Assembly (NCBI RefSeq): GCF_036697405.1
Contig: NZ_JBAHWA010000014.1
Coordinates: 1-64,000, forward strand
Direction: 5' to 3'
Source of the DNA: Lysobacter sp036697405
Lineage (GTDB): Bacteria > Pseudomonadota > Gammaproteobacteria > Xanthomonadales > Xanthomonadaceae
DNA: 64,000 bases
The position numbers and the translations under genes are program-made. Numbering within the stretch: the first letter of the stretch is position 1; each line of letters begins with the position of its first letter. Shown here piece by piece: positions 7,457 through 14,997 of this stretch. Below the pieces are notes generated by a model. That model was not told the DNA's origin, did no database searches, and saw only the letters and a list, made by a program, of their open reading frames with translations.

Positions 7457-9778
7457 ATGTCGAACCGAAGCGATGATCCCGTCGAGGCGAAGGGCCTAGG
7501 TTCGGCCTACGCGGCCTTCCAGTTGTCGAAAGCGCTGACCACGTCGGAAACCAGCCCTGATCCGGAGGTCCGCGCTCGCGCAGAGGAACGTACCGCGCGT
7601 TGGCTCGGGGTGTTGGAGCACATGGTCTCCGGCGCCGCGAGCTACGGATCCCGCACGCCGTTGGCGCAAGTGCCCGCTTGGGTGACATTGGAGGTGGCCG
7701 CCGGCGGTTTCGCCACCGGCAGGCTGCTGGCGGGCGGCGAGCTTACGGGATACGAGCGCGAACTCGCGGCATCGTTGCCTGGAATTCGGCCCGGCTACGA
7801 GCGCCTGGATTTGAATCTTTGGTGCTTGAGCGATGCGGGCCTGGAGCACTTGCGCCAACGTCTGCAATGCGGCGATTACCGTATCGATCTGCCGGAGGAA
7901 GCCGCGCTGCCGACGGTGGCCTGGCTGCTCGGCCGGCATCGCGTCGAAGAGGCGCGATCATTGATCGAGGCAATCGCGCCGTTCTTCGATCGGCTGCGGT
8001 TCTTCCCGCCACCGGCGCAGGGCGCGTCGATCGCATCCGCCGAAGTGAATGTATTCAGCGCGGGGGACGTCGCGCGGCGGCTTGCCGCATTGCCCGCGCA
8101 GCCGAGGTTGGCGGAGCAGAGGCATGCCGTCGAGGTGCGGCTGCCCCTCTACGACGAGACGGTCGCCTTGTTTCTCGATACGTATTCTGATGGTTGGCCG
8201 TGCCGGCAATACCCGTCGGGTTGGTCCGCGTCGGCGCGCGGGCTATGCCTGAGGATCGACGCGGCCAGGCGCGCCCCGGCGCTGGCCCGGGACCCCACGA
8301 AGAACCGCGTCGAGGAGTTGTTCGCTTTGCTGGCCGTATGCGCCGACGAGCCGATGGCCTTGACGGGGCGTCAGGTTGGCCGCGTCCGCCGGATCGTCGA
8401 CGATTTCGTGCAAGCGCATGGGCCGCCGGGAGGCGATCGTCTGGGCGACTACCGGCAGCGGCAGCGCCGGGATGTCGCTGCACCGGCCCATCATCTGATC
8501 GCCAAAGCGGTCTCGGCCCGGCTGGCCGCGTATCCTGCCGCGGAGGGCATTGCGGATTTCACGGCCCTATGCGTTCCGATCTCCTCCGCGGAGGCGGAGG
8601 GGGTCGCGCTCGAATCCGGCATCGCTTTGCCGACCGCCATCCGACGTCGCCTGGAACGTTGTCGCCGGGGCACGGTCGCCGAGCTGATCGAAAGCGGCAT
8701 CATCACTTCAGCCGATACCGTGGCTCGGGTCCTGCCTGCACTGACAGCGGAGATCCGCAGTGCCGGCTTTGCGGATGCGACGCTGCGGCGGCTGTACGCC
8801 GCTACGTACCGCGCTTTCCGGAGGCGGCGTTCGCTGTTGCTCGTCAATTTGGAAAGCCAGGTCCGGCTGGCTGAACTGCCTTGGGTTGCGATCATCGAAA
8901 ACGATCGGGCGGCCGACGCCGCGGCGGTCGCGTCGGCGCGGGAGGCCCTGGTCGAGTCGGCCGCGGTGACGCTGCTAGCATTCCCGCATGCCATTTTTCC
9001 CAACAAGTTGCTCCAGGAATACCGGGCCCTGGCGCAAGCCGCGCAATTGAATCTACCGTTCGTCGACGAGGTCGCCGCCGATATTTTCATGGGCCAGCTC
9101 TCGGCCAAATTCGCCGACGCCGGCAGGCGGGCTGCCCGCAGCATCGCCGGGACGGTGTACGCCGACTATTATGCGATCGACACCGATGCGCTGGCCGCGC
9201 TTCCGGACCCGCGCAAGGCTGGGTCGAAACCGAGCTTTTGGCGGAGGGATGCATCGCGCGGCGACGCCCTTTCAATGCTGGCGGCGGCGCGGGCAGGAGC
9301 GCCACTGGGGGCCTGGAGAGCGGCGGTGAACGGGACGATCCTGGAACAGGCGCAGATCCTCACCACGCATAACCTGGCGCTGCTGTTCGACGATCTCGGC
9401 TTGAAGGCCTGGCTGCAACCCAATCTGGAGGCGATGGCGCAGCGTTCGTTCGAGTGGATATGCAGGCGTCAACAGATGCGGATCGTGGATTGGCGCGCTC
9501 GACTGACCATGATCAAGAACACGGCTTACGCCTGGCGGCAGATGATCTTCTACCTGTCGGCGCTGGATTCCTCGCGTCGATCGAACGCCGTAGCGGCCAT
9601 AGAGGCGCATTTCAGCGAGCAGCAGGCATCATTTCGCGCGAAGTTCGAGCCTGCCATGCTCGGTTTGCGCCTGGCGATGAAGGGCCGTAGGTTGAACCAG
9701 CGACAGCCCGGCCCCGACGGCGCTCGGGTTTTTATCGGTTGGACGACCGGCGAGCACTGGTTGCTGTCCAAGAATTAG
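7457..9778 (+). CDS. large protein of unknown function (773 aa) next to tRNA-Lys
   Basis: Residues 1-773 show no signal peptide, membrane segment, Walker motif or obvious catalytic motif. Visible blocks include WVTLEVAAGGFATGRLLAGG (about 76-95), an ELPEEAA-like YRIDLPEEAALPTVAWLL (about 142), a long basic helical stretch AATYRAFRRRRSLLLVNLESQVR (about 450-472), and WICRRQQMRIVDWRARL (about 672). The basic segment ending in LLLVNLESQVR would suit nucleic-acid or large-complex contact, but this is speculative. It begins 25 bp after the tRNA, has no same-strand partner, and is GC-rich like its surroundings. I dimly associate similar blocks with large uncharacterised proteins of actinobacteria and myxobacteria, but give no function. 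Confidence 0.85.
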   Translation: MSNRSDDPVEAKGLGSAYAAFQLSKALTTSETSPDPEVRARAEERTARWLGVLEHMVSGAASYGSRTPLAQVPAWVTLEVAAGGFATGRLLAGGELTGYERELAASLPGIRPGYERLDLNLWCLSDAGLEHLRQRLQCGDYRIDLPEEAALPTVAWLLGRHRVEEARSLIEAIAPFFDRLRFFPPPAQGASIASAEVNVFSAGDVARRLAALPAQPRLAEQRHAVEVRLPLYDETVALFLDTYSDGWPCRQYPSGWSASARGLCLRIDAARRAPALARDPTKNRVEELFALLAVCADEPMALTGRQVGRVRRIVDDFVQAHGPPGGDRLGDYRQRQRRDVAAPAHHLIAKAVSARLAAYPAAEGIADFTALCVPISSAEAEGVALESGIALPTAIRRRLERCRRGTVAELIESGIITSADTVARVLPALTAEIRSAGFADATLRRLYAATYRAFRRRRSLLLVNLESQVRLAELPWVAIIENDRAADAAAVASAREALVESAAVTLLAFPHAIFPNKLLQEYRALAQAAQLNLPFVDEVAADIFMGQLSAKFADAGRRAARSIAGTVYADYYAIDTDALAALPDPRKAGSKPSFWRRDASRGDALSMLAAARAGAPLGAWRAAVNGTILEQAQILTTHNLALLFDDLGLKAWLQPNLEAMAQRSFEWICRRQQMRIVDWRARLTMIKNTAYAWRQMIFYLSALDSSRRSNAVAAIEAHFSEQQASFRAKFEPAMLGLRLAMKGRRLNQRQPGPDGARVFIGWTTGEHWLLSKN

Positions 9779-9977
9779 GGCCTCGGACCGGGTGTCGATC
9801 CGGCGCGGGCATAGGGTGGGCGGCGAGGCAGAACACGGGTCGAAACATGGATTCGCGATGCGGTCATCGGGCCCTGTGTCCTGCGACACATTTTCACGCT
9901 TTGGTTACCCGCCTTTCACGGTCTTCTCCGCCCGCCATGCTCGAATGCGCGCACTCGCATCGGTCAAGGAGCGCGCA

Positions 9978-10229
9978 ATGAGACAGCTTTCGATCGCGAT
10001 GGCCCTGGCGCTGCTATTGCCGGCCTCCTGGGCGGTCATGGCGGCCGTGGTGACGGTCAGCGGACAGGGCCAGAGCTACGACCCCGGCATCGCCCTGGCG
10101 GATGCGCGCGCCGACGCCGTCGCGCAATGCACGGCGCAGGGCGGCACGCCGCTGGAAGAGATCTACAACCACGTCACCCGCGCCAACCTGTGGCTGGCCA
10201 GTTCGATCTGGCGCTGCGACGTGCCTTGA
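9978..10229 (+). CDS. small secreted protein
   Basis: The 83-residue protein starts at ATG 9978 with AAGGA 8 bp upstream. Residues 1-23 form a signal peptide (MRQLSIAMALALLLPASWA...). The mature part is about 60 residues with two Cys (AQCTAQGG and WRCDVP) that could form a disulfide. The family is unknown to me. Confidence 0.65.
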   Translation: MRQLSIAMALALLLPASWAVMAAVVTVSGQGQSYDPGIALADARADAVAQCTAQGGTPLEEIYNHVTRANLWLASSIWRCDVP

Positions 10230-10250
10230 GGCAATGGCTACGGCGCCCGT

Positions 10251-10649
10251 TCAATCGGCGTCGTCGTCGCCGCCCGCGGCGCCGGCCAGGACTTTGCGCT
10301 GCATCGCGTCGAGGTAGGCGTCGGCTTCGGCCATGCTGCTGAAGATTTCGTTCATGGGCACGGCCTTGACCAGGTCGAACACCTTCTGGATCTGCGGCTG
10401 CGGGTTGACCACCACGACCTTGCCGCCGCGCGCCGACAGCGCCTTGCGGGCGCGGAAGATCGAACGGATGCCGGCTGAGCTGATGTACTCCAGGTCGGCG
10501 AGATCCAGCACCAGCGAAGACAGGGCGGTGTTGAGCACGGGCGCCAGGTGGCGATCGAGTTCGGCGTAGCTGGCCGTGTCCAGGCGGCCGGCGAGGCTGA
10601 CGCGCTGGGCGTGCGCGGAGGGCGGGTCTATCCGGATCGTCAGGTCCAT
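10251..10649 (-). CDS. STAS-domain anti-sigma-factor antagonist
   Basis: The 132-residue protein is a single STAS domain of the SpoIIAA/RsbV type, with the phosphorylation loop YISSAGIRSI at about residues 55-64 and strands LVLDLADLEYI and KVVVVNP. In partner switching the loop serine is phosphorylated by an anti-sigma kinase and dephosphorylated by a PP2C phosphatase. Such a phosphatase with an attached ATPase domain is encoded 27 bp upstream on the same strand. The C-terminus is an acidic tail (GGDDDAD). Confidence 0.92.
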   Translation of the reverse strand: MDLTIRIDPPSAHAQRVSLAGRLDTASYAELDRHLAPVLNTALSSLVLDLADLEYISSAGIRSIFRARKALSARGGKVVVVNPQPQIQKVFDLVKAVPMNEIFSSMAEADAYLDAMQRKVLAGAAGGDDDAD

Positions 10650-10676
10650 GAGTGGCTCCAGAGGCGAGAGGCGGCT

Positions 10677-13103
10677 TCAACCGCCGGTGTCGGTTCGTAG
10701 CAGCATGATGTGCAACAGGTTGTAGCGGCCCTCGCGGGCATAGGTCGCCTCGTCGGCGAGGCTGCGGATCAGGCGCAGGCCCAGGCCACCCAGGGGGCGA
10801 TCGTCGATGTCGGCGTCCAGGTCGGGTTCGGCTTGCGAGAGCGGATCGAAGGCGGGGCCGTCGTCGCGGAAGTCCAGTGCGATACGGTCGTGGCCGATCG
10901 TGAGGTCGAGGACGACTTCGTGCTCGATACCGGGCCGCGCGCCATGGTCGACGGCGTTGCACATCACCTCCTCGGCGATGAGCCTTACGTCGCCGGCGCG
11001 CGCTCGATCGACGCCGGCCTTCGTCAGGGCTTCGTCCAGGGTCGCGAGCAAGCCCGGCAACAGCGCGCGTTCCTGCGGCGCGCGGAAGTGATGGCGCATG
11101 GCATCCTCCGGTCGGGTGCCGGCGTCGCTGCCGGTCCAGTGCAGCGAGAGCACGGCGATATCGTCGGATTGCGGGGCACCGGCGGCGAAGCGATGCACGT
11201 CGGCGACCAGGGCGCCGCACAGCGCGCCGGCTTCCGTCCCGTGGCGCAGGGCCTCCAGCAGGCGCTCGCCGCCGAATGCCCGCTGGCCGGCGTCGAAGGC
11301 TTCGGTGACGCCGTCGGTGTAGGCCACGAGGGCATCGCCATTGCGCAGGCGGCCACGCCACACCGGATAGCGGTCCGCGACCGACACTCCCAGGGGCGGA
11401 CCCGAGTTCAGGTCCACGAATTGGGCGTCGCCGTCCGCGCGCAGCAGCACCGGCGGTTCGTGGCCTGCGCTGGCCAGCGCGAGTTCGCCGCTGCGCGCGT
11501 CGATCAGGCCGCACAGAACGGTGGCGAACATGCAGGTGTCGTTGCCTTCGAGCAGGCGCCGTGCGGCTTCCTTGAGCGCGATCTCGGGCGAGCCGCCCAG
11601 GCCTGCGGCGATTTCCAGCACGGTCATCGTGCGCGCCATGAACAAGGCGGCCGGCACGCCCTTGTCGGAGACGTCGCCGATCGCGAACCACAGGGTATGG
11701 CGGTCGCGTTCGAAGAAGCTGTAGAAGTCGCCGCCCACCGCCTTGGCCGGCTCCAGGCGCGCATTGGCCTGCAAGCGCCAAGTGTCGGTGCCCAGCACGC
11801 GCGCGCTGGGCAGCATCGCCAGCTGTATTTCGTGGGCGATGTCCAGCTCGCTTTCGAGGCGCTGGCGTGCCGTGCTCATGTCCTGGATCTCGACCATCTG
11901 GCGCTTGATCGAGCTGCGTGCATTGTCGAACGCGCGCGCCATCACCCCAACTTCGTCGCGCCGCTCGGTCTGGCCCAGGGGGTAATCGAACTCGCCCGCA
12001 GCGAAATGGCTGGCCGAACCGGTCAGGTCGCTCAACGGCGTGGTGATGCGGGCCGCCATCCGACGCACCAGCAGCGCGATCAGGCCCAGGGCGACCAGTA
12101 CGATGGCCGCCAGTTCGATCAGGGTGCGCCTGAGCGCGGCCAGCAGCGGGGTGTGCGACATCGACACCTGCAGGCTCCAGCCGGTGGTCCCGATCGGTTC
12201 CAACAGGGAGTAACGCGTCTCGCGGGTGCCCGGCAGGGTGTGGGTGAACTCGAGTCGACGGCCGCGCGCTTGCGCGGCGCTCATGTCGATCAGATCGGTG
12301 CGCCCGGACGCGACGATGTAGCGTGCGAGGGTGGTCTTCAGAGCGACGGCCGGGTCCTGGTGCAGGGCGATGCTGCCCTTGGGCGCGAACAGCGCCGGGC
12401 GCTGGCCGTGGATGCGATGCAGCGGCTCGACCAGCTCGGCCCAGCGGGCGATGGGCACGTCCAGGCTGATCATGCCCAGGCGCGTACCGTCGCGCGCCTT
12501 GAGCGGCATGTTCAAGGTGCTCATCCAGAGGCCACCGGCGGTTTCGTTGAAGTAGGGCTCCGACCACCAGGGCGCATCGGCATGCAGCGTGCGCTGGTAC
12601 CAGCCCTGGCGGTGCGCGTTATAGCCCAGGGCGATGAGGTCGCGATCGCGCACGCCGCGCTTGTCGACGCCGACGTAGTAGGCCATCGGCGCGCCGTCGC
12701 GCAGCACGTTGGGTTCCAGTGCGATAAGGCCGCCGATGGCGCTGGCATCGGCGTTCAGCAGCGCCTCCATCGTCTTTATGGTCGATTCGCGGTCCAGGGC
12801 GAGGCTGTTGAACAGGTCGATCATGCCCGCGCCGGTGATGCGCACCGACTCCATCGAAGCCAGCAGCCGGTCGGCCGTTTGCGCCGCCTCGTAGCGCGTG
12901 CGCTCCTGCGCATTGGCGATGATCTGATAGCGTGCGAGCAGGAAGGCCAGGACGAAGCCGATCAGCAGCAACACGCTGACCAGCGCGCCGAACCACAGCA
13001 TGAGCTTGGTGCGCAAGCTATTGCGCCATGTCACTGGCGGGAGGCCGGCGGCGACGGCCGCGGGTGTGAGGGCCAGGGCGGAGATTGGCTCGATCCGGTC
13101 CAT
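10677..13103 (-). CDS. membrane sensor SpoIIE-type phosphatase with C-terminal anti-sigma ATPase domain
   Basis: The 808-residue protein starts at 13103 (MDRIEPISAL), favoured by GGAG 6-7 bp upstream; earlier in-frame ATGs add a region without signal. Order: TM1 (LMLWFGALVSVLLLIGFVLA, near 33-55), a large periplasmic sensor with Cache-like features (to about 300), TM2 near 305-330, HAMP, a coiled-coil linker, and a PP2C/SpoIIE phosphatase with VGGDFYSFF, GDVSDKGVPAAL, YTDGVTEAF and SDDIAVL. A GHKL ATPase domain follows (EEVMCNAVDHG, DDGPAFDP, GGLGLRLI). It likely acts on the STAS protein encoded immediately downstream, coupling an external signal to sigma-factor or other output control. Confidence 0.92.
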   Translation of the reverse strand: MDRIEPISALALTPAAVAAGLPPVTWRNSLRTKLMLWFGALVSVLLLIGFVLAFLLARYQIIANAQERTRYEAAQTADRLLASMESVRITGAGMIDLFNSLALDRESTIKTMEALLNADASAIGGLIALEPNVLRDGAPMAYYVGVDKRGVRDRDLIALGYNAHRQGWYQRTLHADAPWWSEPYFNETAGGLWMSTLNMPLKARDGTRLGMISLDVPIARWAELVEPLHRIHGQRPALFAPKGSIALHQDPAVALKTTLARYIVASGRTDLIDMSAAQARGRRLEFTHTLPGTRETRYSLLEPIGTTGWSLQVSMSHTPLLAALRRTLIELAAIVLVALGLIALLVRRMAARITTPLSDLTGSASHFAAGEFDYPLGQTERRDEVGVMARAFDNARSSIKRQMVEIQDMSTARQRLESELDIAHEIQLAMLPSARVLGTDTWRLQANARLEPAKAVGGDFYSFFERDRHTLWFAIGDVSDKGVPAALFMARTMTVLEIAAGLGGSPEIALKEAARRLLEGNDTCMFATVLCGLIDARSGELALASAGHEPPVLLRADGDAQFVDLNSGPPLGVSVADRYPVWRGRLRNGDALVAYTDGVTEAFDAGQRAFGGERLLEALRHGTEAGALCGALVADVHRFAAGAPQSDDIAVLSLHWTGSDAGTRPEDAMRHHFRAPQERALLPGLLATLDEALTKAGVDRARAGDVRLIAEEVMCNAVDHGARPGIEHEVVLDLTIGHDRIALDFRDDGPAFDPLSQAEPDLDADIDDRPLGGLGLRLIRSLADEATYAREGRYNLLHIMLLRTDTGG

Positions 13104-13352
13104 CGGACGCTCCAAGGGCATGGACCGAGCATAGTCCCGGGCGAGGCGGCGGCCCATCGCCGCTTGCGTGAACTGTGAGGTAGTGAAGGTCTTGCCGGCT
13201 GCGGTGCTCATAGAGGGCCGGCTGGCGGGGTTTAGGTGCGCGCGTTCGCCGCCCGTGAAGAGCCGGACGCGACCAATCGACCTTGCGTTAACCGCCCAGC
13301 CCTCAGCGTGCGGTATCGCCGGCCCACAGCACCGGCATACGAGGCGATCGAC

Positions 13353-13562
13353 ATGGGCAAGGACACTTCAGGCCAGAACCGGAAGCACGACGGCGGCCAA
13401 CACGACGACGGCCCGCCGGCCGGTCAGGGCCATCAGACGCTGCCCGGAGAGAACCCGTCCGGGCAGGACGCGCACGCGCGGCGCAAGCAGGTGCAGAACG
13501 CGGACCTGCCGGAGGGCGAGGGTCATCAGACGCTGCCCGGCGAGGATCCGCCGAAGAAGTAG
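13353..13562 (+). CDS. small hydrophilic protein with duplicated GHQTLPGE motif
   Basis: The 69-residue protein starts at ATG 13353, with GAGG about 9 bp upstream. It is strongly hydrophilic and probably disordered. The motif GHQTLPGENP recurs 31 residues later as GHQTLPGEDP. There is no signal peptide, membrane segment or family I recognise. The internal duplication argues it is a real coding region and not a high-GC artefact. Confidence 0.55.
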   Translation: MGKDTSGQNRKHDGGQHDDGPPAGQGHQTLPGENPSGQDAHARRKQVQNADLPEGEGHQTLPGEDPPKK

Positions 13563-13617
13563 GGCTTCGACCTGTGACCATTACCGCGTTGCGTATTGCG
13601 CCAGCGGTGCGAGCCGG

Positions 13618-14079
13618 CTAGGCCGCGCTCGCTGGCGTCGGCTGCGATGCGCCAGCCCGCCGCGGCCAAGCGAAGTACGTCCGCCACGCATAGCCCCACG
13701 GCACCACCGCCGCCAGCAAGGGCAGCGCGAGGAACGACGCGGCGACCTCGCCGGTCGGCGTGTCCCACAGCGTGCCGGCCTGCCATAGCGGATAGGCGAC
13801 GAAGCCCAGCCACACCGCCTTGTAGCCGAGGGTGAAGAACATCAGCGGCAGCCAGCGCAGCGGTCGCAGCAGGCCGAACAGCGCGAGCGCGGGGTAGGTG
13901 GCCCAGACGGCGAACGCGATCGCGCGCACCGGCTCCCACGGGCCTTCGTGGGTGAGCAGCGCACGCCAGGCGGTCGGTGCGACCAACAGCAGCATCAGCG
14001 CGAAGAACAGGCGCAGGCCCCAGATCTGGACGGGGCGCACGCCTTCGTGGCGCGGGTCGGGGGCGAACGGGTTGCGCAT
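13618..14079 (-). CDS. membrane protein of unknown function
   Basis: The 153-residue protein has four hydrophobic segments (near residues 20-40, 55-75, 78-98, 115-135) and an aromatic-rich loop WPLWQAGTLWDTP-like. It starts 4 bp after the stop of the HTH regulator, so it is the last gene of a three-gene operon (DUF2975, HTH, this). Function is unknown; the operon arrangement suggests it is the regulated membrane output. Confidence 0.75.
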   Translation of the reverse strand: MRNPFAPDPRHEGVRPVQIWGLRLFFALMLLLVAPTAWRALLTHEGPWEPVRAIAFAVWATYPALALFGLLRPLRWLPLMFFTLGYKAVWLGFVAYPLWQAGTLWDTPTGEVAASFLALPLLAAVVPWGYAWRTYFAWPRRAGASQPTPASAA

Positions 14080-14083
14080 GGCG

Positions 14084-14305
14084 TCAATCCTCGGAAGGCA
14101 GGGTGGGGTCGAAGACGAGCAGGTCGCCGGGCTGGCATTCCAGCGCCGCGCAGATCGCTTCGAGGGTGGAGAAGCGGATCGCCTTGGCCTTGCCGGTCTT
14201 GAGGATGGACAGGTTGGCCAGGGTGATGTCGATGCGCGCGGCGAGCTCGGTGAGCGTCATGCGGCGCGCGTGCAGTTGTTCGTCCAGGCGCACGACGATC
14301 GCCAT
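14084..14305 (-). CDS. small XRE-type HTH regulator (YozG-like)
   Basis: The 73-residue protein is one helix-turn-helix domain (LTELAARIDITLANLSILKTGKAKAIRFSTLEAICAALE, about 18-55). It starts one base after the stop of the upstream DUF2975 gene. DUF2975 membrane protein plus YozG-like HTH is a recurrent pair in bacteria. The palindromic AT-rich cluster upstream of the operon is its likely binding site (inference). Confidence 0.9.
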   Translation of the reverse strand: MAIVVRLDEQLHARRMTLTELAARIDITLANLSILKTGKAKAIRFSTLEAICAALECQPGDLLVFDPTLPSED

Positions 14306-14306
14306 G

Positions 14307-14819
14307 TCACACCGTCCCTTCGAGGTCGGCGCGCATGCGGGCGCCGTGGGCGAACACGCCGGACAGCACGAACAGCAGCAATACCGCCAGCCAGGGGGTG
14401 AAGGAGAAGCTTTCGATGCGACCCGGTTCCCACACCGCGGCGGCGATCGCGGCGACGAGCATGCGCAGCGCTTCCAGCGCCAGCACGCTCCAGGCGATCC
14501 AGTCCAAGCGGCGGACATTGGCCTGGATGAAGGGGTCGCCGCTGCGCACCGTGTCGACGATGGCCAACAGCCGGCGCAGGACGGTGTGGACGATCGCCGC
14601 GCCGGCGATGCCGACGACGACGATCGCGCGCAAGCCGTAGGAGGCCTGCGGGTATTTCGCCACCTGGTCAAAGCCCAGTGCGCGTTCCGGCCAGCCGTTC
14701 ATGAGGAGGCTGGCGCACAGCAGCACGATCAGGCACAGGGCATACAGCAGGTTGAGCAGGGTCAGGCCCTGGATGACGGGACGGGCCGCGGCCAGGGCGC
14801 GGGTGGCTGTGCGGTTCAT
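14307..14819 (-). CDS. DUF2975 membrane protein
   Basis: The 170-residue protein has four hydrophobic segments (near 17-42, 63-83, 105-128, 140-160) and the family-typical block DPFIQANVRRLDWIAWSVLALEAL. It is first in the operon with the HTH regulator (1-bp gap) and a small membrane protein. Function of DUF2975 is unknown; it probably modulates or is controlled by the adjacent regulator. Confidence 0.88.
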   Translation of the reverse strand: MNRTATRALAAARPVIQGLTLLNLLYALCLIVLLCASLLMNGWPERALGFDQVAKYPQASYGLRAIVVVGIAGAAIVHTVLRRLLAIVDTVRSGDPFIQANVRRLDWIAWSVLALEALRMLVAAIAAAVWEPGRIESFSFTPWLAVLLLFVLSGVFAHGARMRADLEGTV

Positions 14820-14836
14820 GGCGGTAACCTCTGCGT

Positions 14837-14877
14837 TTTATCGTGTGTCGATAATACAAATATCGTTTATCGATAAA
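14837..14877. promoter_or_regulatory. operator cluster upstream of the DUF2975-HTH operon
   Basis: In an AT-rich island within GC-rich sequence there is a perfect 12-bp palindrome TTTATCGATAAA (14866-14877), a second inverted repeat TTATCG-N5-CGATAA (14838-14854), and an extra ATCG half-site between them. The spacing and position directly before the DUF2975 start fit an autoregulatory operator for the HTH protein. Confidence 0.6.
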
Positions 14878-14929
14878 ATAGGCCATTAGGCATGGATCGA
14901 ACCGCTTGACCCGGCGCGCCCTTGAAAAG

Positions 14930-14947
14930 AGAATGATCGTTCATTCT
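14930..14947. promoter_or_regulatory. TetR-type operator of the RND efflux operon
   Basis: AGAATGA-TCGT-TCATTCT, an inverted repeat with 7-bp arms. It overlaps the presumed promoter (TTGACC 14906-14911, 17 bp, GAGAAT 14929-14934) and lies 51 bp before the adaptor gene. AATGA...TCATT dyads are typical of AcrR/TetR repressors; the operon's fourth gene encodes one. Confidence 0.65.
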
Positions 14948-14997
14948 TTGCAATGCCCGCGGTCCGGCCGACCGCAACAACGACCTGAGGCTCCCCC

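Noticed and set aside
9781..9789. The 9-bp repeat of the tRNA-Lys end as proof of an integrated island
   Set aside because: Nine bases alone do not prove an att site and no integrase is present; kept only as a lead in the findings.
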